Below are positions 8,871 to 18,585 of a stretch of 64,000 nt of DNA, in pieces. Numbering within the stretch: position 1 is the stretch's first letter; each line of letters opens with the position of its first letter. The position numbers were made by a program, and so were the translations under genes. The notes under the pieces were generated by a model. That model searched no databases. It worked only from the letters and a program-made list of their open reading frames with translations, and was not told where the DNA came from. The stretch is from assembly GCA_947259995.1 (NCBI GenBank), contig CAMYOK010000013.1, positions 53,259-117,258 of the forward strand, written 5' to 3'. Origin of the DNA: an uncultured Pseudomonadales bacterium (GTDB taxonomy: Bacteria > Pseudomonadota > Gammaproteobacteria > Pseudomonadales > Pseudohongiellaceae).

Positions 8871-10061
8871 ATGTCTACTGAGGGTGTATTAAAGGGTATT
8901 CGAGTTCTCGACTTTGGCCGTTATATCGCTGGGCCATTTTGCGCGAGCTTACTTGCAGACCTTGGCGCAGAGGTGATCCGCATCGAGAAGGTTAAAGGGA
9001 GCGAAGATCGCTTCTTGTCACCCATTAGCGACAATGGCGATGGCGCCTTATTCATGCAAGTCGGTCGCAATAAGCTCGGCATGACGCTGAACCCTATGAA
9101 GCCCAAAGGCCAAGAGATCGTGCGTAAACTCGTCGCGACGGCCGATGTTGTCATAGCCAATCTACCACCTGATACCCTTAAAGCCATGGGGCTCGATTAT
9201 GCAAGTCTATGCGCCAGCCGCCCCGATATAATCCTGACACTGATCTCCGCCTTTGGTAGCGGTGGCCCCTACAGCAACCGCGTGGGCTTCGATGGCCTAG
9301 GCCAAGCGATGTCTGGTTCCATGTATCTTTCCGGCACACCAGAGCAGCCAGCCAAGGCCTATGCGCCCTTCATAGATTTCGGGACCGCGAGCTTAAGCGC
9401 TTATGCCACAATGGCCGCGCTATATGAGCGTCAGAAGAGTGGCCGCGGACAAGTCGTGGAAGGCGCCCTATTTAGTACCGCACTGACCCTGACTAACGGT
9501 GTTGTAATCGAACAAGACGCCTTGCAACTCAACCGCGAAGCCACACTGAACCGTTCGCAGACATCCGCACCAGCGGACACTTACAAAACCCAAGACGGTT
9601 GGGTATTAGTGCAAAGCGTCGGCGGCCCGTTGTTCGAACGCTGGGTGCAATTGATGGGAGAGCCCCATTGGTTAGAAGATCCTCGTTTCAAAGATGACAT
9701 CAGCCGCGGCGATCACGGAGAAGTCATCAGTGCCAGGCTAGCGCGTTGGTGCGCGCAGCGCACATCAGCCGAAGTATTAGCAGCCATGGAAGAGGCCCGC
9801 TTGCCCGCTGGGCCCGTCATGTCACCACAAGACGTCTTGGATGACCCGCACGTTGCGGAGGCAGGCATGTTTCAAGCCGTCGACTATCCTGGCCTGAAAA
9901 GACCCGCGCCAATCATGACGCCGCCGGTTAAGATGTCGTTAACGCCTCCGACTATTCGGCACCGCGCGCCAACTCTTGGGGAGCACACCGACAAACTTTT
10001 ACAAGAGCTAGGGTATACCGCAGAACAAATCGCCGAGCTTCGCGCCGAGCGCATTGTGTAA
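8871..10061 (+). CDS. CaiB/BaiF family CoA transferase (class III)
   Basis: 396 aa from the ATG at 8871, preceded by a GGGGGGAG ribosome-binding site; an upstream in-frame start at 8835 would add 12 residues of no family likeness. Family signatures are LKGIRVLDFGRYIAGPFCASLLADLGAEVIRIE at the N-terminus, the catalytic-region stretch FDGLGQAMSG, and VEGALFSTALTL. Class III enzymes move CoA between carboxylic acids. The acids used here cannot be read from sequence. A second paralogue lies at 26277-27482. It stands alone between a minus-strand mini-gene and a minus-strand nitroreductase. Confidence 0.9.
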   Translation: MSTEGVLKGIRVLDFGRYIAGPFCASLLADLGAEVIRIEKVKGSEDRFLSPISDNGDGALFMQVGRNKLGMTLNPMKPKGQEIVRKLVATADVVIANLPPDTLKAMGLDYASLCASRPDIILTLISAFGSGGPYSNRVGFDGLGQAMSGSMYLSGTPEQPAKAYAPFIDFGTASLSAYATMAALYERQKSGRGQVVEGALFSTALTLTNGVVIEQDALQLNREATLNRSQTSAPADTYKTQDGWVLVQSVGGPLFERWVQLMGEPHWLEDPRFKDDISRGDHGEVISARLARWCAQRTSAEVLAAMEEARLPAGPVMSPQDVLDDPHVAEAGMFQAVDYPGLKRPAPIMTPPVKMSLTPPTIRHRAPTLGEHTDKLLQELGYTAEQIAELRAERIV

Positions 10062-10078
10062 AGGCCAAGAAGCAGGCT

Positions 10079-10816
10079 TCAGCGCATCGTGAAGCCTTGC
10101 TCTGCCAAGAACTCACGCATGTGGGGGCGCGCTTTCTCGCTTAGCAAGGTTGCCACTTGTTCGCTCCAGCAAATGCCGTGTCCACCACCGGTGCGTTGAC
10201 GGTAATATTCACGCACTTGCTCATCATAGGCAGCAATTTGTTCTGCATCCCCCTCTTCGTTGTACACCTCCTCTTTCATGATGACCGATAGAGGTAAACG
10301 TGGTTTGCACTCTGGGTCTTGGTCTGGATAGCCCAGACACAGACCAAACACCGGATAGACTCCTTTAGGAAGCTTAAGCAGATCACTGACATCTCGTGGA
10401 TTATTGCGAATACCGCCGATATAACAAATGCCTAAGCCCGCCGCCTCTGCCGCAATCACCATGTTTTGTGCCAGCAAGGCCACGTCGACGGTAGCGATGA
10501 TAAAGTGCTCTGTGAAATCCCCAGCAAACGGTTTTTGGTATTGTTCACAGCAGTTTCCTGGGCGATTCAAATCGGCGCAGAACACCAAAAACTCGGCGGC
10601 ACTTTCCACATAAGCTTGATTACCTGCATAGGCCGCCATTTTTTTGCGATTCTCTGGTGCGCGAACACGAATGACTGTTGCCCCTTGCAAAAAGCTCGAA
10701 GTCGCCGCGCTTTGTGCAGTGGAGACAATTGTAGCGAGCAGATCATCAGTAATCTTTTGATCGGTAAATTTACGAATACTGCGGTGGGAGTTCAGCAATG
10801 CATGTACGGCATTCAC
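10079..10816 (-). CDS. nfsA: NfsA/Frp-type FMN nitroreductase (NADPH-dependent)
   Basis: 245 aa, close to the 240 aa of E. coli NfsA. It opens with the family motif LLNSHRSIRKFTDQKI, which sits at the FMN site, and continues with TSSFLQGATVIRVR, GLGICYIGGIRNNP and PVFGLCLGYPDQDPECKPRLP, all typical of the NfsA/Frp branch. Members reduce nitroaromatics, quinones or flavins by two electrons with NADPH. A GAGCT site lies upstream of the ATG. It is followed by a serine hydrolase gene on the same strand, further upstream at 10849-12003, 32 bp away; these may share a transcript. Confidence 0.87.
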   Translation of the reverse strand: MNAVHALLNSHRSIRKFTDQKITDDLLATIVSTAQSAATSSFLQGATVIRVRAPENRKKMAAYAGNQAYVESAAEFLVFCADLNRPGNCCEQYQKPFAGDFTEHFIIATVDVALLAQNMVIAAEAAGLGICYIGGIRNNPRDVSDLLKLPKGVYPVFGLCLGYPDQDPECKPRLPLSVIMKEEVYNEEGDAEQIAAYDEQVREYYRQRTGGGHGICWSEQVATLLSEKARPHMREFLAEQGFTMR

Positions 10817-10848
10817 AAGATACAGCTCCTTGTTTAAGGGGGTAGGAT

Positions 10849-12003
10849 TTAGTGGATTACGGTGTCGAGAAACGCGGGCACCACCTCATTGGCGAGCGAG
10901 GTTTCCCCATTGAATAACACGATCATGGCGATATCGAGCTCTGGAACTAGCACTAACTCGGAGCGAAATCCGCGCACGCCACCACCGTGGTGGATGACGC
11001 GCACACCCGCATAGTCAAACACACGCCAGCCTAGGCCATACCATGCTTTTTCGAGGCGCGGCCAACGATTAAAATAACTGCCCCGCGGCGTCTCCACAAC
11101 GGGGGTTTGTTGCTCAATAAGCACAGGGTCCGGCAACACCGCCGGGAAAGCGCCTAAATTAGCTTGGGCCCAGACCATCATGTCTTCAATGCTGGCATTC
11201 ACACCAGCGGCTGGGCCGACTGTATAGTAAGCGGCATTAGTTGGCGCGATCAGCCAATTTTCACCCCGTTGCCTATGCGCCGCGCTCACATTCTTAGCGT
11301 CGGTATAGCCTTCTAGCCCAACCGAAGCCGTTTCCATGCCAAGAGGGGCGAATATGCGTTCTTGCACATATTGCGCATAGCTTTCTTGCTCAGTGACTTC
11401 CACCACGTCGGAGACTAAAGAGAACACGACATTTTGATAGCCATAGCATCGCCCTGGAGGACAAACTGTTGGAATCTCTTGAAACTTCTCTTGGATTTTT
11501 TCGTAGGCGACGCCTGAGTCCAACATATTCGAATAGGCGTGGGGCATTAGGCCAGTGGTATGGCTCAAAATATGCCGCAGAGTCATGCTTTTTGTGCTCT
11601 CTTGGGTGCCGATGGAATATTGGGGCAGTATCGTGATGATCGGCGTGTCCCAGCTTTGTTTTTGGTCAAACACGAGTTTCGCGGTCACTGCCCCAGCGAA
11701 TGTCTTTGACACCGATGCAATGCGAAAAAGCGTTTTGCTATCGACTACAGCATCATCGCCCATGCTGCGCACACCCCATGTGCGCACATCTAGCACTTCA
11801 TTAGCCCGAACAATCCCTAAGGCGACTCCTGGCACTCCTTCTGTTGAAATCTCATTGTCTAACCACTGCAAATACTCCACATAATCAACGGGAGAAAACC
11901 TTTCAGGACTAGGGACTTGAGACCATACGTGCGACGCGGCGACACAGGTCGACAAGAATAAACAAAGACAATGACTCAGAAGGCGAGGTTTTGCGAACAA
12001 CAT
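10849..12003 (-). CDS. Secreted class C beta-lactamase-family serine hydrolase
   Basis: 384 aa with an N-terminal signal region (about residues 1-28). It has the penicillin-binding fold triad: SVSK (S97-K100, nucleophile in SxxK), YQN (Y189-N191), and HHGGGVRGF as the KTG-equivalent near the C-terminus. Such proteins include class C beta-lactamases, DD-peptidases and esterases. The HxG variant and lack of close AmpC features favour an esterase or peptidase of unknown substrate. Location is periplasmic or extracellular by the signal peptide. Confidence 0.87.
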   Translation of the reverse strand: MLFAKPRLLSHCLCLFLSTCVAASHVWSQVPSPERFSPVDYVEYLQWLDNEISTEGVPGVALGIVRANEVLDVRTWGVRSMGDDAVVDSKTLFRIASVSKTFAGAVTAKLVFDQKQSWDTPIITILPQYSIGTQESTKSMTLRHILSHTTGLMPHAYSNMLDSGVAYEKIQEKFQEIPTVCPPGRCYGYQNVVFSLVSDVVEVTEQESYAQYVQERIFAPLGMETASVGLEGYTDAKNVSAAHRQRGENWLIAPTNAAYYTVGPAAGVNASIEDMMVWAQANLGAFPAVLPDPVLIEQQTPVVETPRGSYFNRWPRLEKAWYGLGWRVFDYAGVRVIHHGGGVRGFRSELVLVPELDIAMIVLFNGETSLANEVVPAFLDTVIH

Positions 12004-12116
12004 GCAACTCCAAAAACAATAAATCCGGCTAATGCGAAAATCTAACGCTGCAACTTAACACGAACCTTACTGATTGCAAACTCGGCTTATGGGCGTCGCT
12101 TGCCATTGTAATAGAC

Positions 12117-12153
12117 AAAAAAATGCCGATCGCAACACCCTGCTACGATCGGC
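12117..12153 (-). terminator. Rho-independent terminator of the DegQ/MucD gene
   Basis: Read on the minus strand, an 8-bp stem (GCCGATCG / CGATCGGC, arms at 12146-12153 and 12125-12132) with a 13-base loop is followed by a run of seven T. It lies about 95 bp after the protease stop codon. Confidence 0.8.
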
Positions 12154-12247
12154 CAAAGTCAGGCACAGCGACTGCTAAGTCGTGTTTACCTCCCACTTAC
12201 GTCATGCGAGAACTTACGCTCTCTATGCATTTGCCACACCGTGCCAC

Positions 12248-13660
12248 TTAAGACACGATCACTAACATCCTGCGATTTTCGCGCACCACACTTAAGGCAC
12301 GCACCTGATCTGATTCTGCAACTAAGGCATTAAAATCTCGCAGGTTTGCTATCTCATTTCGGTTCACTTCATAGATCACATCGCCTGGGCGTAGACCCGC
12401 CATCCATGCTGGGCTTTGCGCTTCTACCGAGACCACTTCCACCCCTTGCCGAGTGCCTGAATTGGCTGCCCCTGCGCGAGGATCGTTAAGGCTACGCAGT
12501 TGCGCGCCGAGGAATTCGGGTTCGGAAAGACTGCGAATCGATGGTTCATCATTCTGCGCTAGGTTTTGCTGTGTCGACCCAATCACGGCAGCAATCGATT
12601 CTTTCTTGCCGTTGCGATAAACCTCTAGGGTGACCTCTTGATCGAGGCGCAGAAGGCCAATGATGTTGCGCAATTCGCGTCCGCTATCAACAAGTTGATC
12701 ATTCACGGCAACAATGACATCTGAGACCTCCAATCCGGCGCGTTCTGCTGCGCTGCCTGGCACGACACTAGTCACTAGCGCCCCTTTACCTGCCCCCGTT
12801 TGCAGAGCTGATTCCATCGCACTCGTCAGGTCTTGAATTTGCACCCCTAGTTGCCCACGACGGACCTCACCGTATTGTTCCAACTGCCCCATTACGGCGG
12901 TGATCATATTGACGGGGACGGCAAAGGCGATACCGGCGTTAGCGCCACTGCCACTGATGATGGCGGTGTTGATGCCGATGAGATCGCCCTCTAAATTAAC
13001 AAGCGCACCGCCTGAGTTGCCCATATTGATGGCGGCATCTGTCTGGATAAAGTCCTCGTAGTTCTCATTATTGAGCCCGCCGCGGCCAAGTGCGCTCACT
13101 ATGCCTTGAGTCACCGTCTGCCCAATGCCGAATGGGTTTCCTACCGCCACGACATAGTCGCCTACACGCACATTGTCTATTTGCGCAAAATCCAAGGCGA
13201 CAAGGTCATTTGCTTCAATCTGCAATAGCGCCACATCGGTGCTCGGATCGCTGCCAATAAGGGTCGCTTTAAACTCTCGACCATCTTGCAGGGAGATATT
13301 AATGACATCAGCATTAGCGATAACATGATGATTAGTCACGATATAACCTTCTTGCGCGTCGACAATGACACCCGATCCCATCCCTCGCACTTGGCGACCA
13401 GAGCCTTGTTGCTGCCCCTGTGTCGAGGGGTCACTGAAGAAGCGACGCAGTTCATCCTCGTCTAGAAACCGCAGCGATCGGGGCACCTGTGCTGTCTGCG
13501 CTGTCGAGACAATGACAACGGCTGGGGTGACGTCCTCTAACATAGGAGCAAGCGATGGCATGCCATTATTAAGAGCTCCTGGGGTCGCAGCCAACACGTT
13601 CACCGACCCTAAGCCCCCGACGGACGCGATCAATAACAATCCAACGACTAGTTTTTTCAT
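12248..13660 (-). CDS. degQ: Do-family periplasmic serine protease (DegQ/MucD-like)
   Basis: 470 aa, standard length. A signal peptide (about residues 1-25, ending VLAA) is followed by a trypsin-like domain with the triad His112 (TNHHVI), Asp142 (STDVALLQ) and Ser216 (GNSGGAL). Two PDZ domains follow: one from about residue 268 (RRGQLGVQIQDL ... GSAAERAGLEVSDVIVAVND) and a degenerate second at the end (QSPAWMAGLRPGDVIYEVN). It degrades or refolds damaged envelope proteins. The algU-mucAB neighbours typical of mucD are absent. A terminator follows at 12117-12153. Confidence 0.92.
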   Translation of the reverse strand: MKKLVVGLLLIASVGGLGSVNVLAATPGALNNGMPSLAPMLEDVTPAVVIVSTAQTAQVPRSLRFLDEDELRRFFSDPSTQGQQQGSGRQVRGMGSGVIVDAQEGYIVTNHHVIANADVINISLQDGREFKATLIGSDPSTDVALLQIEANDLVALDFAQIDNVRVGDYVVAVGNPFGIGQTVTQGIVSALGRGGLNNENYEDFIQTDAAINMGNSGGALVNLEGDLIGINTAIISGSGANAGIAFAVPVNMITAVMGQLEQYGEVRRGQLGVQIQDLTSAMESALQTGAGKGALVTSVVPGSAAERAGLEVSDVIVAVNDQLVDSGRELRNIIGLLRLDQEVTLEVYRNGKKESIAAVIGSTQQNLAQNDEPSIRSLSEPEFLGAQLRSLNDPRAGAANSGTRQGVEVVSVEAQSPAWMAGLRPGDVIYEVNRNEIANLRDFNALVAESDQVRALSVVRENRRMLVIVS

Positions 13661-14003
13661 ACGAAGCCCTCATAACAGTAAGTTGTAACGAAAGTCAGTG
13701 TCCGGTCTAGCCGAGCCATCTGACTGGTCGATGGGGCAAAGATAGGCCTGGCAATGCCAAAAAACCTTCCGAATCAGTGAAGTTTTTATCCAGAAAAGGT
13801 GAAGAATCGCTCCAGAGAAGGGCTATCCCGGCAGACTAGGTTAAAATTGCACCATCGATGTAGGGATTTAAGCTTGTAACAAGTTGCGACAATCGCGGAA
13901 CCACCGCTTCGCAAAGCAGTCGAAGGAAAGTAAGATTAATAAAGCAGCAGCACAGCGAGACGTAATTACGACGCTTTAGCCGACCACAAAGGCAGACCCA
14001 ACA
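13661..14003. other. Divergent intergenic region, degQ / CadC-like regulator
   Basis: 343 bases without a gene. It carries the outward promoters of degQ (minus) and the winged-helix regulator (plus). A small palindrome CTTGTAACAAG is at about 13872-13882. I found no recognisable sigma-E promoter or named operator. Confidence 0.5.
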
Positions 14004-15065
14004 ATGGATAATCAAGTGCTAGCAGAGAGCCGCCCAACAGAGTCGATACCTTCGTTTGTTCTAGCCCTTTGGCTTGTCGAACCTAGTATCAATCAAATTA
14101 CGCATATCGAGACGCAAGAGCAGCGCTCATTAGAGCCTCGATTGATGCATCTGCTATGCCTGCTTGCCAATGATGCAGGCAGCGTCCAGACCCGCGAACA
14201 CCTTATTCAGACCATTTGGCCGAAAGTCATCGTCAATGAAAACTCGCTGACACGCGCCGTGTCAGAGTTGCGTAAGAAGCTCAGTCACGCAAGCCTCCAG
14301 CACTGTGTTATCGAAACCATCCCCAAGAAGGGCTACCGATTAACGGCAAAGTGCCAGGAACATAAGCCGCTCACAAAACCGTCAGCAGTAGCAACCGAGC
14401 TGCAAAGCGCTAACATCGATGTGGCCAGCGGGCATTTTTGGCACAGCGCGATTGCGAAACTTAACGGTGTTCGCAGCACCGCTGCAGCGGGCACCCTCGC
14501 ACTCATCGCCATAGTCACGCTAGGGGCTCTCAATACCGACAATAATTTAGAAACAGCACTTGTTGCGCAGCGTCCACTCGCCGATATCAATATTACTGGC
14601 GCCGATGCTCTGGATTCATTGATTCATGCGCGAATGGATACCGTAGCCGCATCGTCCAACGTAGCACAACTTGGGGTGAGCAATAGCGAAGGCAGTCAAC
14701 CAGTCATTTCCCGTGACGGCAGACTATTTGCACAAATCCGGTATAGCGATGAAGGGTCAAGCTTATTGCTCGGGTCTACAGACTTGCCGAACTCGCCGGT
14801 GACTGTCTTAAACACAGAGGATGTCCTATACAATTTGCAATGGTCACCTATCGACCGCGCTTTGTTGTTCGCGCAATCGCCGCGCATTACTAATGCCGCA
14901 CTTCTACCAGAGGAGCAAGCGAGCCTGGTGATGTTCGATATCGATAGCTTTAGCACTCGGGTCATTCAAGGGCCTGCCACCGTGCCACAGGAAGAAGCAA
15001 CACAAGTTAAACCCAATCATTTCAAACTCACAAGCCTAGGCAAACACCTCGGGTGGTTATCATAG
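14004..15065 (+). CDS. CadC/ToxR-like membrane-anchored winged-helix regulator
   Basis: 353 aa. Residues about 20-115 form an OmpR/PhoB-type winged helix with the CadC-like signature LMHLLCLLANDAGSVQTREHLIQTIWP, VNENSLTRAVSELRKKL and IETIPKKGYRL. A transmembrane helix follows at about 159-176 (TAAAGTLALIAIVTLGAL), then a periplasmic part with a TolB/WD-like blade (QPVISRDGRLFAQIRYSDEG). DNA binding from the membrane is the known mode of this family. The sensed signal and the target are unknown. It ends 2 bp before the convergent FAD oxidoreductase, which rules out a shared operon. Confidence 0.85.
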   Translation: MDNQVLAESRPTESIPSFVLALWLVEPSINQITHIETQEQRSLEPRLMHLLCLLANDAGSVQTREHLIQTIWPKVIVNENSLTRAVSELRKKLSHASLQHCVIETIPKKGYRLTAKCQEHKPLTKPSAVATELQSANIDVASGHFWHSAIAKLNGVRSTAAAGTLALIAIVTLGALNTDNNLETALVAQRPLADINITGADALDSLIHARMDTVAASSNVAQLGVSNSEGSQPVISRDGRLFAQIRYSDEGSSLLLGSTDLPNSPVTVLNTEDVLYNLQWSPIDRALLFAQSPRITNAALLPEEQASLVMFDIDSFSTRVIQGPATVPQEEATQVKPNHFKLTSLGKHLGWLS

Positions 15066-15067
15066 GG

Positions 15068-16333
15068 TTATGGGCTTAGAGCTAGCTCATCACTCACACG
15101 GTTGGCGCTAAGCACTGCATCTTCGTGAAAGCCCTTGCCCCACCACGCCCCGCAAAACCAAGTACGTTGCACCCCGTTGACCTCACCCCAGCGCGCCTGT
15201 GCATCCACCCCTTGCTGAGTGAAAATCGGATGGGCGTAATCAAACCGTTGCAGAATTTTTTCCGAAGCAATCGCTTGGCTATTGTTTAGCGTGACACAGA
15301 AACGTTCTCTCGATTCGATTCCCATTAATCGATTCATATCATAGGTCAATTTAGGCAGTTCGTTCTCAGCCCCAGGTGTCAGTTTATAATTCCAACTAGC
15401 CCACGCCCTAGGGTTCTTAGGCAACTGCGAAGTGTCGGTGTGTAGCACTACTGCATTGTTTTGATACCGTATTGCCTCCAATACCGAACGCTCCGCATCA
15501 CTAGCATCGACCAATAGCTGCAAGCATTGGTCGCTGTGGCAGGCAAAAATCACCTGATCAAAACTTTCCCTGCCCACCGCCGACAACACCTCGACAGAGT
15601 CAGCATTGCGGCTGACACCAAGTACCGGTGTATTGAGACGAATGGCGTGTTTGAAGCCTGCGCTCAAGGGCGCAAGGTATTGCGACGAACCGCCCACTAT
15701 GGTCCGCCATTTTGGCCGCTGACTGACACTCAGCAGACCATGTTTATACATGAAGGGCAGCATGAAACGCATTGGGAAGTCGAGCATTTGCTTATAGGGG
15801 GTGGACCAAATTGCACAGGCCATCGGCACCAAAAAATAATCGCGGAAGAACTCACTCAGGCGATATTTTTTCACATACTCTTGTAGGGTAATGCTGTCAT
15901 CGATTTGCTTGTTTTCAACATCAGACACGGCAACCTTGTTGAAACGCACAATGTCTAGCAGCATATTAATATAGCTAGGAGAGAGTAAATTCTTCCTTTG
16001 CGCAAACAAACCGTTTAGCAGTTCCAGCTTGCCATCAAGGCCTGCAAACTCTAAACCCGTGCGCTCGCAACTGACACTGAAACTCATATCCGATTGCCGC
16101 GATTGCACTCCCACTTCGTCCATCATTTTAATGAACTGCGGATAGGTCCAGTCATTAAACACGATGAACCCCGTGTCGATTTGATAGTGTTTCTCTGCGA
16201 GCTTTACATCCACAGTAGCAGTGTGTCCGCCTAGTCGATCTCGCGCCTCGAAAAGGACAATATCATGAGCCTTATGTAGACGATAAGCCGCTGTCAGCCC
16301 TGCGATACCAGACCCAATGATGGCGATTTTCAC
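15068..16333 (-). CDS. FAD-dependent amine-oxidase-like oxidoreductase (COG2907 type)
   Basis: 421 aa. The N-terminal FAD-binding motif KIAIIGSGIAGLTAAYRL and LFEARDRLGGHTATV (amine-oxidase/phytoene-desaturase-like) are followed by IDTGFIVFNDWTYPQF and a C-terminal FCGAWWGKGFHEDAVLSA. This pattern matches the COG2907 group, which elsewhere sits beside DUF1365 and cyclopropane-fatty-acid-synthase-like genes. None of those partners is here. The substrate is unknown. Recognition is by eye, so the broad class is safer than the subgroup. Confidence 0.82.
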   Translation of the reverse strand: MKIAIIGSGIAGLTAAYRLHKAHDIVLFEARDRLGGHTATVDVKLAEKHYQIDTGFIVFNDWTYPQFIKMMDEVGVQSRQSDMSFSVSCERTGLEFAGLDGKLELLNGLFAQRKNLLSPSYINMLLDIVRFNKVAVSDVENKQIDDSITLQEYVKKYRLSEFFRDYFLVPMACAIWSTPYKQMLDFPMRFMLPFMYKHGLLSVSQRPKWRTIVGGSSQYLAPLSAGFKHAIRLNTPVLGVSRNADSVEVLSAVGRESFDQVIFACHSDQCLQLLVDASDAERSVLEAIRYQNNAVVLHTDTSQLPKNPRAWASWNYKLTPGAENELPKLTYDMNRLMGIESRERFCVTLNNSQAIASEKILQRFDYAHPIFTQQGVDAQARWGEVNGVQRTWFCGAWWGKGFHEDAVLSANRVSDELALSP

Positions 16334-16358
16334 AACCGTGCCCCTTTAAATTTTACGC

Positions 16359-16400
16359 AAAAAAAAACGCTGCGTTCGTATTGCTTACGAATTCGCAGCG
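16359..16400 (-). terminator. Rho-independent terminator of the acyl-CoA dehydrogenase operon
   Basis: On the minus strand a stem of CGCTGCG plus TTCGTA pairs with TACGAA plus CGCAGCG across a 5-base loop with a 2-base bulge, then runs into nine T. It lies 34 bp after the acyl-CoA dehydrogenase stop codon and just upstream of the FAD oxidoreductase gene. Confidence 0.88.
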
Positions 16401-16433
16401 CACTTGGATTTGTGCCTATAATCTTTAAAGGTA

Positions 16434-17654
16434 CTAGGCCTTATATTTTGCTAACTCTTTACGCGCGATGACTCGGCGATGCACTTCATCTGGGCCGTCG
16501 GCGAGGCGCAATGTTCTTTGCCCTGTCCATAATGCCGCCAGAGGGAAATCCTGAGACACCCCTGCGGCGCCATGCATTTGAATCGCTCGATCAATGACTC
16601 GCAACGCCATATTCGGCACTGCGACTTTGATCTGCGAAATGGCATCACGCGCCGCTTTATTCCCAATGGTATCCATCAAGTAAGCCGCTTTGAACACGAG
16701 CAGACGACACATCTCGATCTCGATTCGACTATCAGCGATCACATCATAGTTTCCGCCAAGTTCTGCAAGCGGCTTGCCAAATGCTTCGCGACTAAGGGCG
16801 CGCTCACAGAGCAGTTGCAAGGCTTTCTCAGCCGCTCCTATTGATCGCATGCAGTGATGAATTCGGCCCGGACCCAGTCGCCCTTGCGAGATTTCGAAGC
16901 CTCTGCCCCGCCCAAGAATAATATTCGTTTGCGGGACCCGGACATTGTTAAAACGTATATGCATGTGCCCATGTGGCGCATCGTCACGGCCAAAGACTTC
17001 CATCGGCCGAACTACAGTCACCCCTGGTGTATTCATGGGGACCAATATTTGCGATTGACGATTATGCTTCGGGGCTTCAGGGTCAGTCACGACCATCACT
17101 ATCATGATTTTACAGCGTTTGTCCCCTGCACCCGAGATATAAAACTTCTCACCATTGATCACCCACTCGTCACCATCGAGCACCGCCGAGGTGGCAATAT
17201 TAGTCGCATCTGACGAAGCAACATCGGGTTCAGTCATGGCAAAAGCAGAGCGAATCTGTCCGGCCAATAAGGGCACTAACCATTGCTGTTTTTGCTCATC
17301 CGAACCATAACGCTCAAGAACTTCCATATTGCCGGTATCTGGCGCACTACAGTTAAACGCTTCAGAGGCCAAACGACTCCGTCCCATGATTTCGGCTAAA
17401 TGGGCATACTCCAGATTGCTTATTCCCGCGCCCCCCTGACTCTTGGGCAGAAAGAAATTCCACAACCCTAGTGACTTAGCCTGCTCTTTCAAACCCTCCA
17501 GGATTTCATCTTGTTTTGGCGTATGCGACCATCGATCTCCAACTGCAACTTCATCATGGTAAATGTGCTCAACCGCCGCTACGTCAACCTCGACAAATTT
17601 GCGAATTTTCTCTCGTACCTCAACCATTTCTGGTGATAAGCCTAAATCCATCAT
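16434..17654 (-). CDS. Acyl-CoA dehydrogenase family protein (ACAD11-like)
   Basis: 406 aa. FAD-dependent alpha,beta-oxidation of an acyl-CoA, passing electrons to ETF. Signatures are [77 protein letters not shown] and the C-terminal [15 protein letters not shown] with [14 protein letters not shown]. The GRIHHCMR stretch and overall layout resemble the ACAD10/11 branch. It is last in a three-gene minus-strand operon with two short-chain dehydrogenases (51 bp and 115 bp gaps) and ends at a strong terminator. Chain-length or hydroxyacyl preference cannot be told. Confidence 0.9.
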   Translation of the reverse strand: MMDLGLSPEMVEVREKIRKFVEVDVAAVEHIYHDEVAVGDRWSHTPKQDEILEGLKEQAKSLGLWNFFLPKSQGGAGISNLEYAHLAEIMGRSRLASEAFNCSAPDTGNMEVLERYGSDEQKQQWLVPLLAGQIRSAFAMTEPDVASSDATNIATSAVLDGDEWVINGEKFYISGAGDKRCKIMIVMVVTDPEAPKHNRQSQILVPMNTPGVTVVRPMEVFGRDDAPHGHMHIRFNNVRVPQTNIILGRGRGFEISQGRLGPGRIHHCMRSIGAAEKALQLLCERALSREAFGKPLAELGGNYDVIADSRIEIEMCRLLVFKAAYLMDTIGNKAARDAISQIKVAVPNMALRVIDRAIQMHGAAGVSQDFPLAALWTGQRTLRLADGPDEVHRRVIARKELAKYKA

Positions 17655-17705
17655 GTTGTTGCGCCTCGATCTTGTAACATAGTAAAAGCAATTAGCTGAC
17701 TGATA

Positions 17706-18470
17706 TTAGCTAGCCACCGTGCCTCCACCGTCGACCACGATGGTTTGCCCAGTAGTAAAACTGCCAGCAGCAGATGCTAGGTAAATCGCCGCACCAGCAA
17801 TCTCGTCTGGCTCACCAATGCGACGTAGAGGATAAGTAGAGACAACTGACGCGTAAGTTTCCGGATTCTCCCAGAGTGCGCGCGCAAAATCTGTGCGCAC
17901 TAAACCCGGAGCGATGCAATTAACACGAATGTTTTTAGGGCCCCATTCAACTGCGAGATTACGAGCGAGTTGCATATCGGCGGCTTTAGAAATGCCATAA
18001 GCCCCTAATACATTACTGCCCTTCAAACCAGCAATTGACGAAACAATGACTACGGCCCCACCCCCCTTCTCCGCCATTGCTGGTAACACCAGCTGACACA
18101 GTCGATGAGCACTCCCGATATTCGCGTTCAAAATTTTATCGAACGCTTCATCAGGAATGTCTTGCGATGGACCATAGTGCGGATTCAATGCCGCATTGCA
18201 AACGAGAATATCGATTGTGCCAAGCAGCTCGACGGTCTTATTCACCAAGTGTTGCAGCTGCTCTTTGTAATTGATATTGCATGCGATTGCGACGGCATGC
18301 CCCCCTTGAGCATTGATCTGTGCGGCAATCTCGTCGCAGGCATCCTGATTCCTGCTAGAGATCACCACACGAGCGCCTGCTTCTGCCATACGGCTAGCAA
18401 TTGCTAAACCAATACCTTTCGTGGAGCCAGTAATCAATGCGACTTTCCCTGTTAGATCGAATAGGCTCAC
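17706..18470 (-). CDS. SDR family NAD(P)-dependent oxidoreductase (Rossmann)
   Basis: 254 aa when started at the GTG at 18470, chosen because GGGGGGAG lies 4 bases upstream; the ATG at 18491 would translate through that ribosome-binding site. Classical short-chain dehydrogenase motifs: cofactor TGSTKGIG, NAALN (the NNAG equivalent), active-site SSIAG with Ser and YGISKAA (YxxxK), and the C-terminal FTTGQTIVVDGGGTVAS. It probably oxidises or reduces a hydroxy/keto group. Its place between another SDR and an acyl-CoA dehydrogenase suggests acyl-CoA or alicyclic acid catabolism (inference). Confidence 0.9.
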   Translation of the reverse strand: MSLFDLTGKVALITGSTKGIGLAIASRMAEAGARVVISSRNQDACDEIAAQINAQGGHAVAIACNINYKEQLQHLVNKTVELLGTIDILVCNAALNPHYGPSQDIPDEAFDKILNANIGSAHRLCQLVLPAMAEKGGGAVVIVSSIAGLKGSNVLGAYGISKAADMQLARNLAVEWGPKNIRVNCIAPGLVRTDFARALWENPETYASVVSTYPLRRIGEPDEIAGAAIYLASAAGSFTTGQTIVVDGGGTVAS

Positions 18471-18585
18471 TTTGCTCCCCCCTTTTCTCACAATTAGCGA
18501 TTCAAATAAGCATTATCACCTAGATGAATATTTGTTTAATGCATTATCATAAATTAACAATAATCACGCCGCATGGACAAGCGTT